From the NCBI GenBank assembly GCA_003232175.1, contig QILX01000131.1, forward strand, positions 1 through 14,383: a stretch of DNA of 14,383 nucleotides, read 5' to 3'. The notes under the pieces are model-generated. The model ran no database searches and was not told the origin of the DNA. It was given only the letters and a program-made list of their open reading frames with translations. This DNA comes from Hyphomicrobiales bacterium. Lineage in GTDB: Bacteria; Pseudomonadota; Alphaproteobacteria; Rhizobiales; SZUA-8. Every line of letters starts with the position of its first letter. Positions within the stretch are counted from its first letter, which is position 1. The position numbers were made by a program, and so were the translations under genes. Of the stretch, positions 1 through 7,035 are shown one piece after another.

Positions 1-731
1 GCCCACAAGGCCGCAACCGGGTTTTCGGCCAGCGAGATCAGCCAGACCCTGGGGCTGGCGGTGGATAATCTTGAGGCCGCCGGCGCGCTCTCCTCCGCCG
101 CGATCACCGAGGCCGACCTTGCCAACGGGCGCTATGACGATGCCGATGTCAGCATCTATCTGGTCAATTGGAGCGATATCGCCCAACGGGCCCTGGTTGC
201 CACCGGTTCCCTGGGCGACGTCACCCGTACGCGCGATGCCTTTACCGCCGAAATCCGTAGCCTTGCGCATCGGTTGCAGCAGCAGATTGGCCGGTCCTAT
301 CAGTACTATTGTGATGCCGATCTTGGCGACAGCCGCTGCACGGTGGCGCTTGGCGGCGCGGCTTTCACCGGCACGGGCAGTATTATATCGCTGAATTCCC
401 CGCGCCGGATCCTTGTCGCCGGTCTTGGCGCATTCGCCGGCAGCTGGTTTGCCGGCGGGCGGCTGGCTTTCACCTCCGGCAATGGGGCGGGGCTGGCGTT
501 TGAGGTTCGTGGCCATGACGTGGTGTCAGGCATTGAAATTGAACTCTGGGCCGAGCCCAAGATCGATCTTGATTCAGGCGACACTTTCACCATCACCGCC
601 GGGTGCGACAAGTCGTTCGCAACCTGCAAGGCCAAATTCGCCAATGGGGTGAATTTTCGCGGATTTCCACATATTCCCGGCAATGCAATTCCGGCGAGGC
701 GCGCCTTGATGGCGGGAGCCTTTTCAAGTGA
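1..731 (+). CDS. DUF2163 tail hub protein (GTA gp13 type), 5' partial, apparent frameshift
   Basis: Baseplate hub of a GTA or lambda-like tail, acting where the tail tube meets the baseplate. The frame is open from base 1, so the true start lies upstream. DUF2163 text is clear: LGLAVDNLEAAGALSS at the left, then two cysteine pairs, CDADLGDSRC (window codons 104 and 113) and GCDKSFATC (codons 202 and 209), then KFANGVNFRGFPHIPGN. Four such cysteines are compatible with an iron-sulphur site like that of lambda tail protein L; this is inference. After PGN the first frame loses similarity and runs on to 972. Shifting by one base at about 685 restores a D after PGN and the ending LDGGSLFK, with TGA at 729-731 overlapping the next gene's GTG. 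I therefore end the gene at 731 and treat it as carrying a one-base deletion, either real or a sequencing error. Family assignment is confident; the intactness of the product is not. Confidence 0.87.
682..690 (+). other. Apparent one-base deletion (frameshift point) in the hub gene
   Basis: Up to codon AAT (682-684) the hub frame matches its family. The next codon GCA breaks it. Adding one A between 685 and 686 gives GAC, completing the usual G-N-D, and the following codons then read NSGEARLDGGSLFK and stop at 729-731. No homopolymer or heptameric slippery sequence is present, so programmed frameshifting is not the obvious reading. Confidence 0.75.
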
Positions 732-1162
732 TCAGCCGCCTCGATATCGTGGCGGTCGCCCGCACCTGGATCGGCACGCCCTATCACCACCAGGGGGCCT
801 TGCGGGGTGTTGGCTGCGATTGCCTTGGGCTGGTGCGCGGCGTCTATCAGCAAATCACCGGCAAGAGCCCCGAGACGCCGCCGCCCTATACCCCCGATTG
901 GGCCGAGGCCGCCGGCGAGGAAACCCTGATCGCGGCGGCGTCGCGTCATCTGATCAAATTATCTGTCGATGAGGCGGGCCCCGGCGACGTGGTCCTGTTC
1001 CGCCTGTCGCCCGGCGCCATGGCCAAACATGCCGGAATTTTATTGGGGCAGGGCCGCATGGTGCACGCCTATTCGGGCCGCGCCGTGGTTGAGGTTCATC
1101 TTGGCCCGTGGTGGTGGCGCCGGCGCGCCGCATCTTTCCGTTTTCCCGGAGTGACCGACTGA
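728..1162 (+). CDS. NlpC/P60 cysteine peptidase of the tail (GTA gp14 type)
   Basis: Predicted tail-associated endopeptidase that cuts peptide stems of peptidoglycan so the tail can cross the recipient's wall. The 144-residue length suits the GTA/phage tail group of NlpC/P60 enzymes. The catalytic cysteine is Cys32 in GVGCDCLGLV, the likely catalytic histidine is His101 in AKHAGILLG, and a further conserved-type His113 sits in MVHAY. There is no signal peptide, as expected for a particle component. Translation starts at GTG, inside a GTGA overlap with the restored stop of the hub gene, which suggests coupled translation. The stop is one base before the next ATG. Gene order hub, peptidase, TIM-barrel protein is that of the GTA g13-g14-g15 block. 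Confidence 0.93.
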   Translation: MISRLDIVAVARTWIGTPYHHQGALRGVGCDCLGLVRGVYQQITGKSPETPPPYTPDWAEAAGEETLIAAASRHLIKLSVDEAGPGDVVLFRLSPGAMAKHAGILLGQGRMVHAYSGRAVVEVHLGPWWWRRRAASFRFPGVTD

Positions 1163-1163
1163 C

Positions 1164-4100
1164 ATGGCGACATTGTTATTGACCACCGCGGTCGCGGCGA
1201 CCGGGGCCAGCGGTTTTCTCGGTGCCGGATTGCGCCTGGCCGCCGGCATTGGCGGTTCGTTCCTCGACAATGCGCTTTTCGGCGAGCGTAAAACCCGGTC
1301 TGTCGAGCGTGAGGGGCCGCGTCTTAAGGACGTGCACATCATGTCCTCGGCGGAAGGGGCGCCCATTGCCCGACTTTATGGCCGCTCCCGCGTCGGTGGG
1401 CAGCTCATCTGGTCCACCCGGTTTCGCGAGATTGTCTCAACCACGACCACCACCAGCGGCGGCGGTGGCGGCGGCAAGGGCGGTGGTGGCAATTCAGCCC
1501 CGGCGGTCTCCAGCACGACAACGACATACAGGTACGAAGTCTCGTTTGCGGTGGCGTTCGCCGAAGGCGAGGCGGCGTCCCTGGGGCGGGTCTGGGCCGA
1601 TGGCAAACCGCTTGATCTTGCCGGGCTGACCAGCCGTTTTTATACAGGCTCGGACACCCAGAATCCTGACAGCTATATCGAAACCATCGAGGGGTCTGGC
1701 AATGTGCCGGCCTATCGGGGCCTCTGCTATCTGCTGTTTGAATCCCTTGATATCGGGCCATTCGGCAACCGAATTCCGCAAATTTCCGCCGAAATCGTCA
1801 AGCCGCTGATCGATGGCGAGCTGGAAGGCAAGCTTGGCGCGGTGGCGCTGATCCCGGGGTCGGGCGAATTTGTCTATGGCACGCAAGGCGCGGTTCGAAC
1901 CTCGGCGCAAGGCGATGTATCGGAAAACCTGCACACCGGCACTGGCGACACCGATCTTGTGGTATCCCTGGACCAGTTGGGCGCCAACGCCCCCAATTGC
2001 ACCGCCGTCTCGCTGGTCAGTTCCTGGTTTGGCGGCGATCTTCGCAGTGCGTCTTGCGAGGTCAAGCCCAAGGTCGAAATCACCGCCAAAACCGTGGTGC
2101 CCCAGGATTGGTCGGTGAACGGGATTTTGCGCGGCGGCGCGGAAGAAGTTTCCAAGGACGGATTGGGCCGCCCGGCCCTTGGCGGCACCCCGTCCGATCA
2201 CACAATTGTCGCCGCCATAACCGAGCTAAAAGCGCGCGGGCTCGATGTCATCTTCTACCCGTTCTTGTTGATGGATATTCCCGACCTGAACGGGCTGCCC
2301 GACCCCTATGGAGGAGTGGAGCAGGGGGCCTACCCCTGGCGTGGCCGTATCACCTGCGATCCGGCCCCCGGCGAGCCCGGATCTCCGGACGGCACCGCCA
2401 CCGCCGCAAGCCAGGTCGCGGGGTTCTTTGGCTCGGTGGCAATCGCCGATTTCGCGGTTTCGGGCACGGCGGTGAGTTATACCGGCACGCCTGGAGATTG
2501 GGGTTATCGGCGCATGGTGCTCCACTATGCTCATCTGTGCGCTGTGGCGGGCGGCGTCGACGGTTTTGCCATTGGCTCTGAATTTGTCGGCCTGACACAA
2601 GTGCGCTCCGGGCCTTCAACATATCCGGCAGTCGATGCGCTTAGAACCCTTGCAGCGGATGTGAAAACCATTCTGGGGCCGGGGGCGAAAATCACTTACG
2701 CCGCCGACTGGTCCGAATATCACAGCCACCGCCCCGATGACGGCTCCGGCGATGTTTATTTCAACCTCGATTCGCTGTGGTCGGACGCCAATATCGACGT
2801 CATCGGCATCGATGTCTATCTGCCGCTGTCGGACTGGCGCGACGGCACCGGCCACCTTGATTACGACCCTGGCGGGGGGGTGGTGTCGATCTATGATTTT
2901 GACTATCTGAGCGCCAATATCGAGGGGGGTGAATATTACCACTGGTATTATGCCTCCGATGCGGACCGGCAGACCCAGACCCGCACGCCAATTGCTGACG
3001 GCACCTATTCAAAACCCTGGGTTTTTCGCAACAAGGATATCAAAAGCTGGTGGTCCAACGCGCATTTCGACCGCCCCGCCGGAGTGGAGGCTGGGACCGC
3101 GACGGGCTGGACCGCAATGTCCAAACCGATCTGGTTTACCGAATTCGGCTGTCCGGCAATTGATCGCGGCTCCAACCAGCCCAATGTGTTTTTCGACCCC
3201 AAATCGTCCGAAAGCGCCGTGCCCTATTTCAGCGACGGCGCCCGCGACGATCTGATCCAGCGCCGCGCTGTTGAAACCATCATCGATTATTGGGACCCCG
3301 CGGCAGGCAACAATCCGACATCCGCGGTCTATTCCGCTCCGATGATCGAGCCGACGCGGATGTTCGCCTGGGCCTGGGACGCACGACCGTTTCCGGATTT
3401 CCCGTTGCGCGAAGACGTCTGGTCCGATGGGGAGAATTACGAACGTGGCCACTGGCTCGGCGGGCGATTGGGGCAGGTGACCCTTGCAGCACTGGTGCGG
3501 CGCCTCTGTCTTGATGCTGGCCTTGCGGAAATTGACGTTGAGGGTCTTTACGGCCCCAACGCCGTGGTGCGCGGTTATGTCGTTGACCGCATCATGGCGA
3601 CTCGCGCCATGATCGAACCTTTGATGCAGGCCTATAGGTTTGACGCTTACGAAAGCGGTGGTTTTTTGCGCTTTGCGCTTGGCGGGCGTGAACCCGTCGC
3701 CAGCCTGTCCGAAGACGATCTGGCCCTCGATGACAGGGGCGATATCGCATTTGAGATTGTCCGGTCCCAGGAAACCGAGCTCCCCAGGGCGGTGAAGATC
3801 ACCTATCTGGACGAGCGCAGCGAATACCGCGCCGCCACCGCCGAGGGTCGCAGACTGACCGGCAGCAGCGCCGGAGTGCTGGATTTCACCTTGCCGGTGG
3901 TGCTCGATCAGGCCTATGCGCGCGGGCTGGCCGAACTGGCCCTGCATGATCTTTGGCTGTCACGAGATAGTGGATCGGCACAACTGCCGCCTTCGCAGTT
4001 TTTTCTTGATCCCGGCGACGTTTTCGAGCTTGCCATAGACGGGCCGACGGGAGCCCAAAAACATCGTCTGCAGCTCACCCAGATCGACAGCGGGCTGACC

Positions 4101-5141
4101 CGCAATGCCCGTTTCAAAAGCCGTGGCGACGGTGAGGTCTATACCGCTCCGCGTTATTCCGGCCGCGAGGGTCGTATCGGCGAGGTGCCGGTCTTTGGCC
4201 CCTCGACCGTGGCATTCATGGACCTGCCGCTGCTCACCGGCGCCGAGGCCGAGCCCCAGGCGCCGCGCATTGCGGCTCATCAAACTCCGTGGCCGGGCAG
4301 TGTCGCCATCTATCGCGGTGACGCTTCCAGCGGCTTTACCCGGCTGCTCGATGTTGTTTCGCCGGCGATCATGGGTGAGCTGACCTCCGATCTCGCCGCC
4401 GGTCCGCTGTGGCGCTGGGACCATGCCAACCAGCCGACGGTTCTTATCTATTCGGGCGATCTGTCTTCAACCGCCGAAAGCGCGGTGTTGGGCGGCGCCA
4501 ACGCTCTGGCGGTTGAGAGTTCAACCGGCAATTGGGAGATATTGCAGTTCCGAACCGCCGATCTGATCGGACCCGGAGAATACCGGCTTTCCGGGCTGCT
4601 TCGGGGTCAGCGCGGCAGTGAGGGCGAAATGGCCCCGATCACCCCGACCGGGTCTCGGGTGGTGCGGCTCGACCCCCAGGCGCTTGCCGCCCTGCCGCTG
4701 TCCCTGGAACAAAGGCTGCGCGAATTCACCTACCGCTACGGACCCGGTCCCCATACTTACGACCATTTTACATTTGCCCAAACCACCCGCGCATTCGAAG
4801 GCCGGGGTTTGCGCCCCTATGCCCCGGTGCACATTCGTGGTTCCCGTGATGGCGGAGGAGATATCCAGATTATCTGGATCCGGCGCACCCGCATAGGCGG
4901 CGATAGCTGGGACAATGCCGATGTACCGCTTTCCGAAGAAAGCGAAGCTTACGAAGTCGATGTGATGGATGGGGGAATGGTAAAACGCACCCTGAGTTCG
5001 GCCACGGCTTCAGTGACTTACCTTGCCGCCGACGAGATTGCTGATTTCGGCGGCCCGCAATCCACCCTGACATTTCAGGTCTTTCAACTGAGTGCGGTTT
5101 TTGGCCGCGGCTCGCCCAAGGAGGTGACAGTCAATGCCTGA
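1164..5141 (+). CDS. Baseplate multidomain 'megatron' protein with GTA TIM-barrel domain (gp15 type)
   Basis: Very large (1325 residues) tail-tip protein, corresponding to GTA gp15, which forms the distal baseplate and contacts the recipient surface. The N-terminal part has a Thr- and Gly-rich stretch (about residues 92-109) followed by YRYEVSFAVAFAEGEA, a pattern common to this family. A glycoside-hydrolase-like TIM barrel spans roughly residues 430-740, with IGSEFVGL (Glu473), ITYAADWSEYH, DVIGIDVYLPLSDW and IWFTEFGCPAIDRG (Glu660). The next part, about 790-950, fits the phage-tail-3 domain, and the rest is the C-terminal beta-rich portion (GRGSPKEVTVNA end). Glu473 and Glu660 sit where retaining glycosidases carry their acid/base and nucleophile, but sugar cleavage is not shown. 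The start ATG follows the peptidase stop by one base. The stop overlaps the DUF2793 start by eight bases. Confidence 0.95.
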   Translation: MATLLLTTAVAATGASGFLGAGLRLAAGIGGSFLDNALFGERKTRSVEREGPRLKDVHIMSSAEGAPIARLYGRSRVGGQLIWSTRFREIVSTTTTTSGGGGGGKGGGGNSAPAVSSTTTTYRYEVSFAVAFAEGEAASLGRVWADGKPLDLAGLTSRFYTGSDTQNPDSYIETIEGSGNVPAYRGLCYLLFESLDIGPFGNRIPQISAEIVKPLIDGELEGKLGAVALIPGSGEFVYGTQGAVRTSAQGDVSENLHTGTGDTDLVVSLDQLGANAPNCTAVSLVSSWFGGDLRSASCEVKPKVEITAKTVVPQDWSVNGILRGGAEEVSKDGLGRPALGGTPSDHTIVAAITELKARGLDVIFYPFLLMDIPDLNGLPDPYGGVEQGAYPWRGRITCDPAPGEPGSPDGTATAASQVAGFFGSVAIADFAVSGTAVSYTGTPGDWGYRRMVLHYAHLCAVAGGVDGFAIGSEFVGLTQVRSGPSTYPAVDALRTLAADVKTILGPGAKITYAADWSEYHSHRPDDGSGDVYFNLDSLWSDANIDVIGIDVYLPLSDWRDGTGHLDYDPGGGVVSIYDFDYLSANIEGGEYYHWYYASDADRQTQTRTPIADGTYSKPWVFRNKDIKSWWSNAHFDRPAGVEAGTATGWTAMSKPIWFTEFGCPAIDRGSNQPNVFFDPKSSESAVPYFSDGARDDLIQRRAVETIIDYWDPAAGNNPTSAVYSAPMIEPTRMFAWAWDARPFPDFPLREDVWSDGENYERGHWLGGRLGQVTLAALVRRLCLDAGLAEIDVEGLYGPNAVVRGYVVDRIMATRAMIEPLMQAYRFDAYESGGFLRFALGGREPVASLSEDDLALDDRGDIAFEIVRSQETELPRAVKITYLDERSEYRAATAEGRRLTGSSAGVLDFTLPVVLDQAYARGLAELALHDLWLSRDSGSAQLPPSQFFLDPGDVFELAIDGPTGAQKHRLQLTQIDSGLTRNARFKSRGDGEVYTAPRYSGREGRIGEVPVFGPSTVAFMDLPLLTGAEAEPQAPRIAAHQTPWPGSVAIYRGDASSGFTRLLDVVSPAIMGELTSDLAAGPLWRWDHANQPTVLIYSGDLSSTAESAVLGGANALAVESSTGNWEILQFRTADLIGPGEYRLSGLLRGQRGSEGEMAPITPTGSRVVRLDPQALAALPLSLEQRLREFTYRYGPGPHTYDHFTFAQTTRAFEGRGLRPYAPVHIRGSRDGGGDIQIIWIRRTRIGGDSWDNADVPLSEESEAYEVDVMDGGMVKRTLSSATASVTYLAADEIADFGGPQSTLTFQVFQLSAVFGRGSPKEVTVNA
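5118..5127 (+). promoter_or_regulatory. Full-length Shine-Dalgarno site for the DUF2793 gene
   Basis: AAGGAGGTGA lies inside the end of the megatron gene, six bases before the DUF2793 ATG. It matches the anti-Shine-Dalgarno end of 16S rRNA over ten bases. This suggests independent, strong initiation rather than reliance on ribosomes finishing the upstream gene. Confidence 0.85.
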
Positions 5142-5835
5142 TACCACGCAAAACCTCGCGCTGCCCCTGGTTGCCGCCGCCCAGGCGCAGAAACACGTGA
5201 CCGTCAACGAGGCGTTCGCCACCCTTGACGGCATTGTCCAGCTTTCGGTGATCGATACCGACCTCACCAGCCCGCCGGGCAGCCCCGCCCAAGGCAACAG
5301 ATATATTGTCGCCGCCACCGCCACCGGCGATTGGGCCGGGGAAGAGGGTCAGGTCGCGGTCTATGACGGCGGCGCCTGGGTCTTTCGAAATCCCCGGGCC
5401 GGCTGGCGCGCCTGGGTCGAGGATGAGGGGCGGCAGATCCTGCACGACGGAAGCAGCTGGATCGACGCCATCGCGGTGTCGCCCAATGGGGCGGCAATCA
5501 CCTTTGCGGTGACCGAAGAGGAGATTACGGCCTCTGGCGCAAGCGTCGATACCACCATTACCATCCCTGACCGGGCCATTGTCTTTGCCGTCACCACACG
5601 TACCACCGTGACCGTGACCGGGGCGACGTCCTACGATTGCGGTGTTGCTGCCGAGATCAATAAATTCGGCGCGCTTTTGGGCGTTGCCGCCGGTAGCACC
5701 AATAGTGGCGTTATCGGCCCCACGGCTTATTTCACCCCGACCACCATTCGCCTGACCGCCAATGGCAGCAGCTTTACCGGCGGCCAGGTCCGAATCGCCA
5801 TTCACTTCATGCTTTGCGGTGTTCCCGCCGCTTGA
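5134..5835 (+). CDS. DUF2793 domain protein, probable tail-fibre or spike-associated component
   Basis: A 233-residue protein opening with the family signature (LALPLVAAAQAQKHVTVNEA, then LDGIVQLSV, GNRYIVAATATGDWAG and AGWRAWVEDEGRQI). DUF2793 is a domain of unknown biochemical role found in alphaproteobacterial prophages and next to GTA-like tail genes. The C-terminal part (about residues 145-233, VDTTITIPDRAIVFAVTTRT to ALLGVAAGSTNSGVIGP to TGGQVRIAIHFMLC) is beta-rich and of the kind that follows DUF2793 in phage proteins; a receptor or glycan-binding role is inferred. The ATG at 5134 is set by a perfect Shine-Dalgarno site and overlaps the preceding stop. Position after the megatron gene and before a spike base gene supports a surface-recognition job. 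Confidence 0.88.
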   Translation: MPDTTQNLALPLVAAAQAQKHVTVNEAFATLDGIVQLSVIDTDLTSPPGSPAQGNRYIVAATATGDWAGEEGQVAVYDGGAWVFRNPRAGWRAWVEDEGRQILHDGSSWIDAIAVSPNGAAITFAVTEEEITASGASVDTTITIPDRAIVFAVTTRTTVTVTGATSYDCGVAAEINKFGALLGVAAGSTNSGVIGPTAYFTPTTIRLTANGSSFTGGQVRIAIHFMLCGVPAA

Positions 5836-5856
5836 TCCCACCACAGGAGACTTACC

Positions 5857-6117
5857 ATGGCTGACCAATTTGAACGTTTATCTGTTGGACTTTCCAGCCC
5901 CGCCCGCATTCTGAAACCGGTGACCAAGGATGACGTCAACGATTTGACCGACGGGACCTGCCGCGCTCTTCTGGTCGGGAGCGGCGGTACCGCCAATCTG
6001 ATCGATGCCGCCGGCAACGACCTGACCGGGGTACCACTGCAGACCGGATTTAATCCAATTCGAATATCTCGTGTAAAAACCGGTGGAACCTCAAGCGATA
6101 TCTGGGCGATTTACTGA
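5857..6117 (+). CDS. Spike base protein, Rcc01079 (GTA head-spike) family
   Basis: Small 86-residue protein with the layout of the spike base family named after Rhodobacter capsulatus Rcc01079: a short start with F...GL.SPA (here FERLSVGLSSPARIL), a middle D..DL.D.TCRALLVGSGG, and the ending NPIRISRVKTGGTSS..WAIY. The R-v-xRVxxTGT...lY ending is the strongest cue. In R. capsulatus such proteins build head spikes that bind recipient capsule; the same role here is inferred. AGGAGA at 5845-5850 lies six bases before the ATG, and the gene follows DUF2793 by 21 bases, so the two are probably co-transcribed. No dedicated spike fibre gene follows on the same strand; the DUF2793 protein could be its partner. 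Confidence 0.75.
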   Translation: MADQFERLSVGLSSPARILKPVTKDDVNDLTDGTCRALLVGSGGTANLIDAAGNDLTGVPLQTGFNPIRISRVKTGGTSSDIWAIY

Positions 6118-6126
6118 AAGTATCTC

Positions 6127-6142
6127 ATGGTTTTCGAACCAT
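6127..6142. terminator. Small UUCG hairpin between convergent genes, possible terminator
   Basis: ATGGTT, loop TTCG, AACCAT: a perfect six-pair stem with an extra-stable UUCG loop, lying nine bases after the spike base stop and just beyond the stop of the converging minus-strand gene. No T-run follows on either strand, so Rho-independent action is uncertain; it may only protect RNA ends. Confidence 0.4.
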
Positions 6143-6145
6143 CGC

Positions 6146-6571
6146 CTACTTGCGGTCGTCGTCGAGCGGCTTGGATATCGCGGTGCAATTATAAATGACC
6201 CCGAGAGTCCAGGCGGCAGAATTGTTGACCCATAACGACATGTCGATCCTCACACCCTGATCAATGGCGCAAGCTGTGTAATCGATGATTGACCATCCCA
6301 CTCGCCGAAACCCCAGCCGCGCCAGGCCGCGCAGTTCCTGGCCCCTGGTCGCAAGGGAAACCACCTGGCTTGCAGGGGTGAATGGCAGCTCGATTTCTAC
6401 TTCCAAATTGTGAGTGAACGAATGGGTCCGCCCGGGAAGGCTCATCGGCACCAGCCCGGTGGCGACCGCGACCTGGCAAATCCCGCCGCCGGGCTGGCGG
6501 GCCTCAAAGGTCAGGATTTCAGGTCGCAGGGCTTTTAGCGCCGTAGCGTGGTTGACGATGTTTTTTTCCAT
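6146..6571 (-). CDS. Conserved-looking hypothetical protein on the opposite strand
   Basis: I do not recognise this 141-residue protein. The start chosen is the ATG at 6571 (MEKNIVNHATAL), with GGAG a few bases ahead; a longer reading starting 19 codons earlier has no ribosome site and a Pro/Arg-rich beginning. Codon third positions are strongly G/C on this strand, arguing for a real gene. It has no obvious signal peptide or membrane segment. The sequence alternates hydrophobic and polar residues (SFTHNLEVEIELPFT, IDMSLWVNNSAAW), suggesting a beta-rich fold of possible structural or binding type. It lies between the particle genes and the lysis gene but reads the other way, converging on the spike base gene, so it is not part of that operon. 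Function unknown. Confidence 0.6.
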   Translation of the reverse strand: MEKNIVNHATALKALRPEILTFEARQPGGGICQVAVATGLVPMSLPGRTHSFTHNLEVEIELPFTPASQVVSLATRGQELRGLARLGFRRVGWSIIDYTACAIDQGVRIDMSLWVNNSAAWTLGVIYNCTAISKPLDDDRK

Positions 6572-6687
6572 GGGATCTCCGGGGCGTTTTGTCGGCGGTG
6601 ACCTTACCCATTCTGCCGCCCTTGGCAATTCGGCATTTTCCTAACCCCGCGCATCCCCGACGCATCAATTTTGAAGGAGTACCGGAT

Positions 6688-7035
6688 ATGATGAAACTGG
6701 CTTTGTTGAAGGGTTTGCGGTGCCTTGTGGTTTTACCGGCGGTCTTGGTCCTTGGGGTATCGTTGGTATTGGCCGATGATGCGCGCGGGCAAATGTCGCC
6801 CGGCGAGCCATTGGTGCTGATCGCCAATGATGCCGCGGCTTTTGCCGCCGCCATGGGGCCGGATATTCCCGGACCCCCGGAGGCGTTTTCAACCGACATT
6901 GTCGTTGTTGTCCCCATGATGCCCGCTAGCGCAAATCTTATTCTGATTGATATCAGGGCCAAGCGGAAAATATGGACACTGATTGCGCCACAAAGGCTTC
7001 GCGAAATTTTGTCCCGCATGGGTGAACCGGTATGA
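6688..7035 (+). CDS. Small exported or membrane-anchored protein upstream of the endolysin
   Basis: A 115-residue protein of no family I recognise. It begins MMKLALLKGLRCLVV with a Lys/Arg-bearing start and a hydrophobic core ending near VLADDA, which reads as a signal peptide cleaved after LA (about residue 28) or as a single anchor. The remaining 85 or so residues are small and hydrophobic-rich (IVVVVPMMPASANLILIDIR) with no cysteines. Start choice: GAAGGAGT lies seven bases before the tandem ATGs at 6688/6691; an in-frame start 33 codons upstream has no ribosome site and would bury the signal peptide. Its stop overlaps the muramidase ATG (ATGA), so the two are translationally coupled. A lysis-accessory role (for example antiholin or spanin-like) is only a guess from context; no lipobox or coiled coil supports it. 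Confidence 0.68.
   Translation: MMKLALLKGLRCLVVLPAVLVLGVSLVLADDARGQMSPGEPLVLIANDAAAFAAAMGPDIPGPPEAFSTDIVVVVPMMPASANLILIDIRAKRKIWTLIAPQRLREILSRMGEPV

Noticed and set aside
732..972. Continuation of the hub frame beyond 731
   Set aside because: It overlaps the well-supported NlpC/P60 gene, has an Arg/Gly/Pro-rich composition typical of an out-of-frame reading, and lies after the family's normal end.
1440..1494. Gly/Thr-rich low-complexity stretch in the megatron gene as a novel repeat
   Set aside because: Comparable Gly- and Thr-rich loops are usual at this place in gp15-type and J-like tail proteins.
1494..2201. Minus-strand open frame (235 codons) inside the megatron gene
   Set aside because: Same strand-shadow effect; composition is not protein-like and the plus-strand gene is certain.
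3009..3947. Long minus-strand open frame (312 codons) inside the megatron gene
   Set aside because: It is a shadow of a confidently assigned GC-rich gene, with no ribosome site and no family resemblance.
5131..5868. Minus-strand open frame covering the DUF2793 gene
   Set aside because: Mirror of the plus-strand gene; very Gly-rich low-complexity translation and no start signal.
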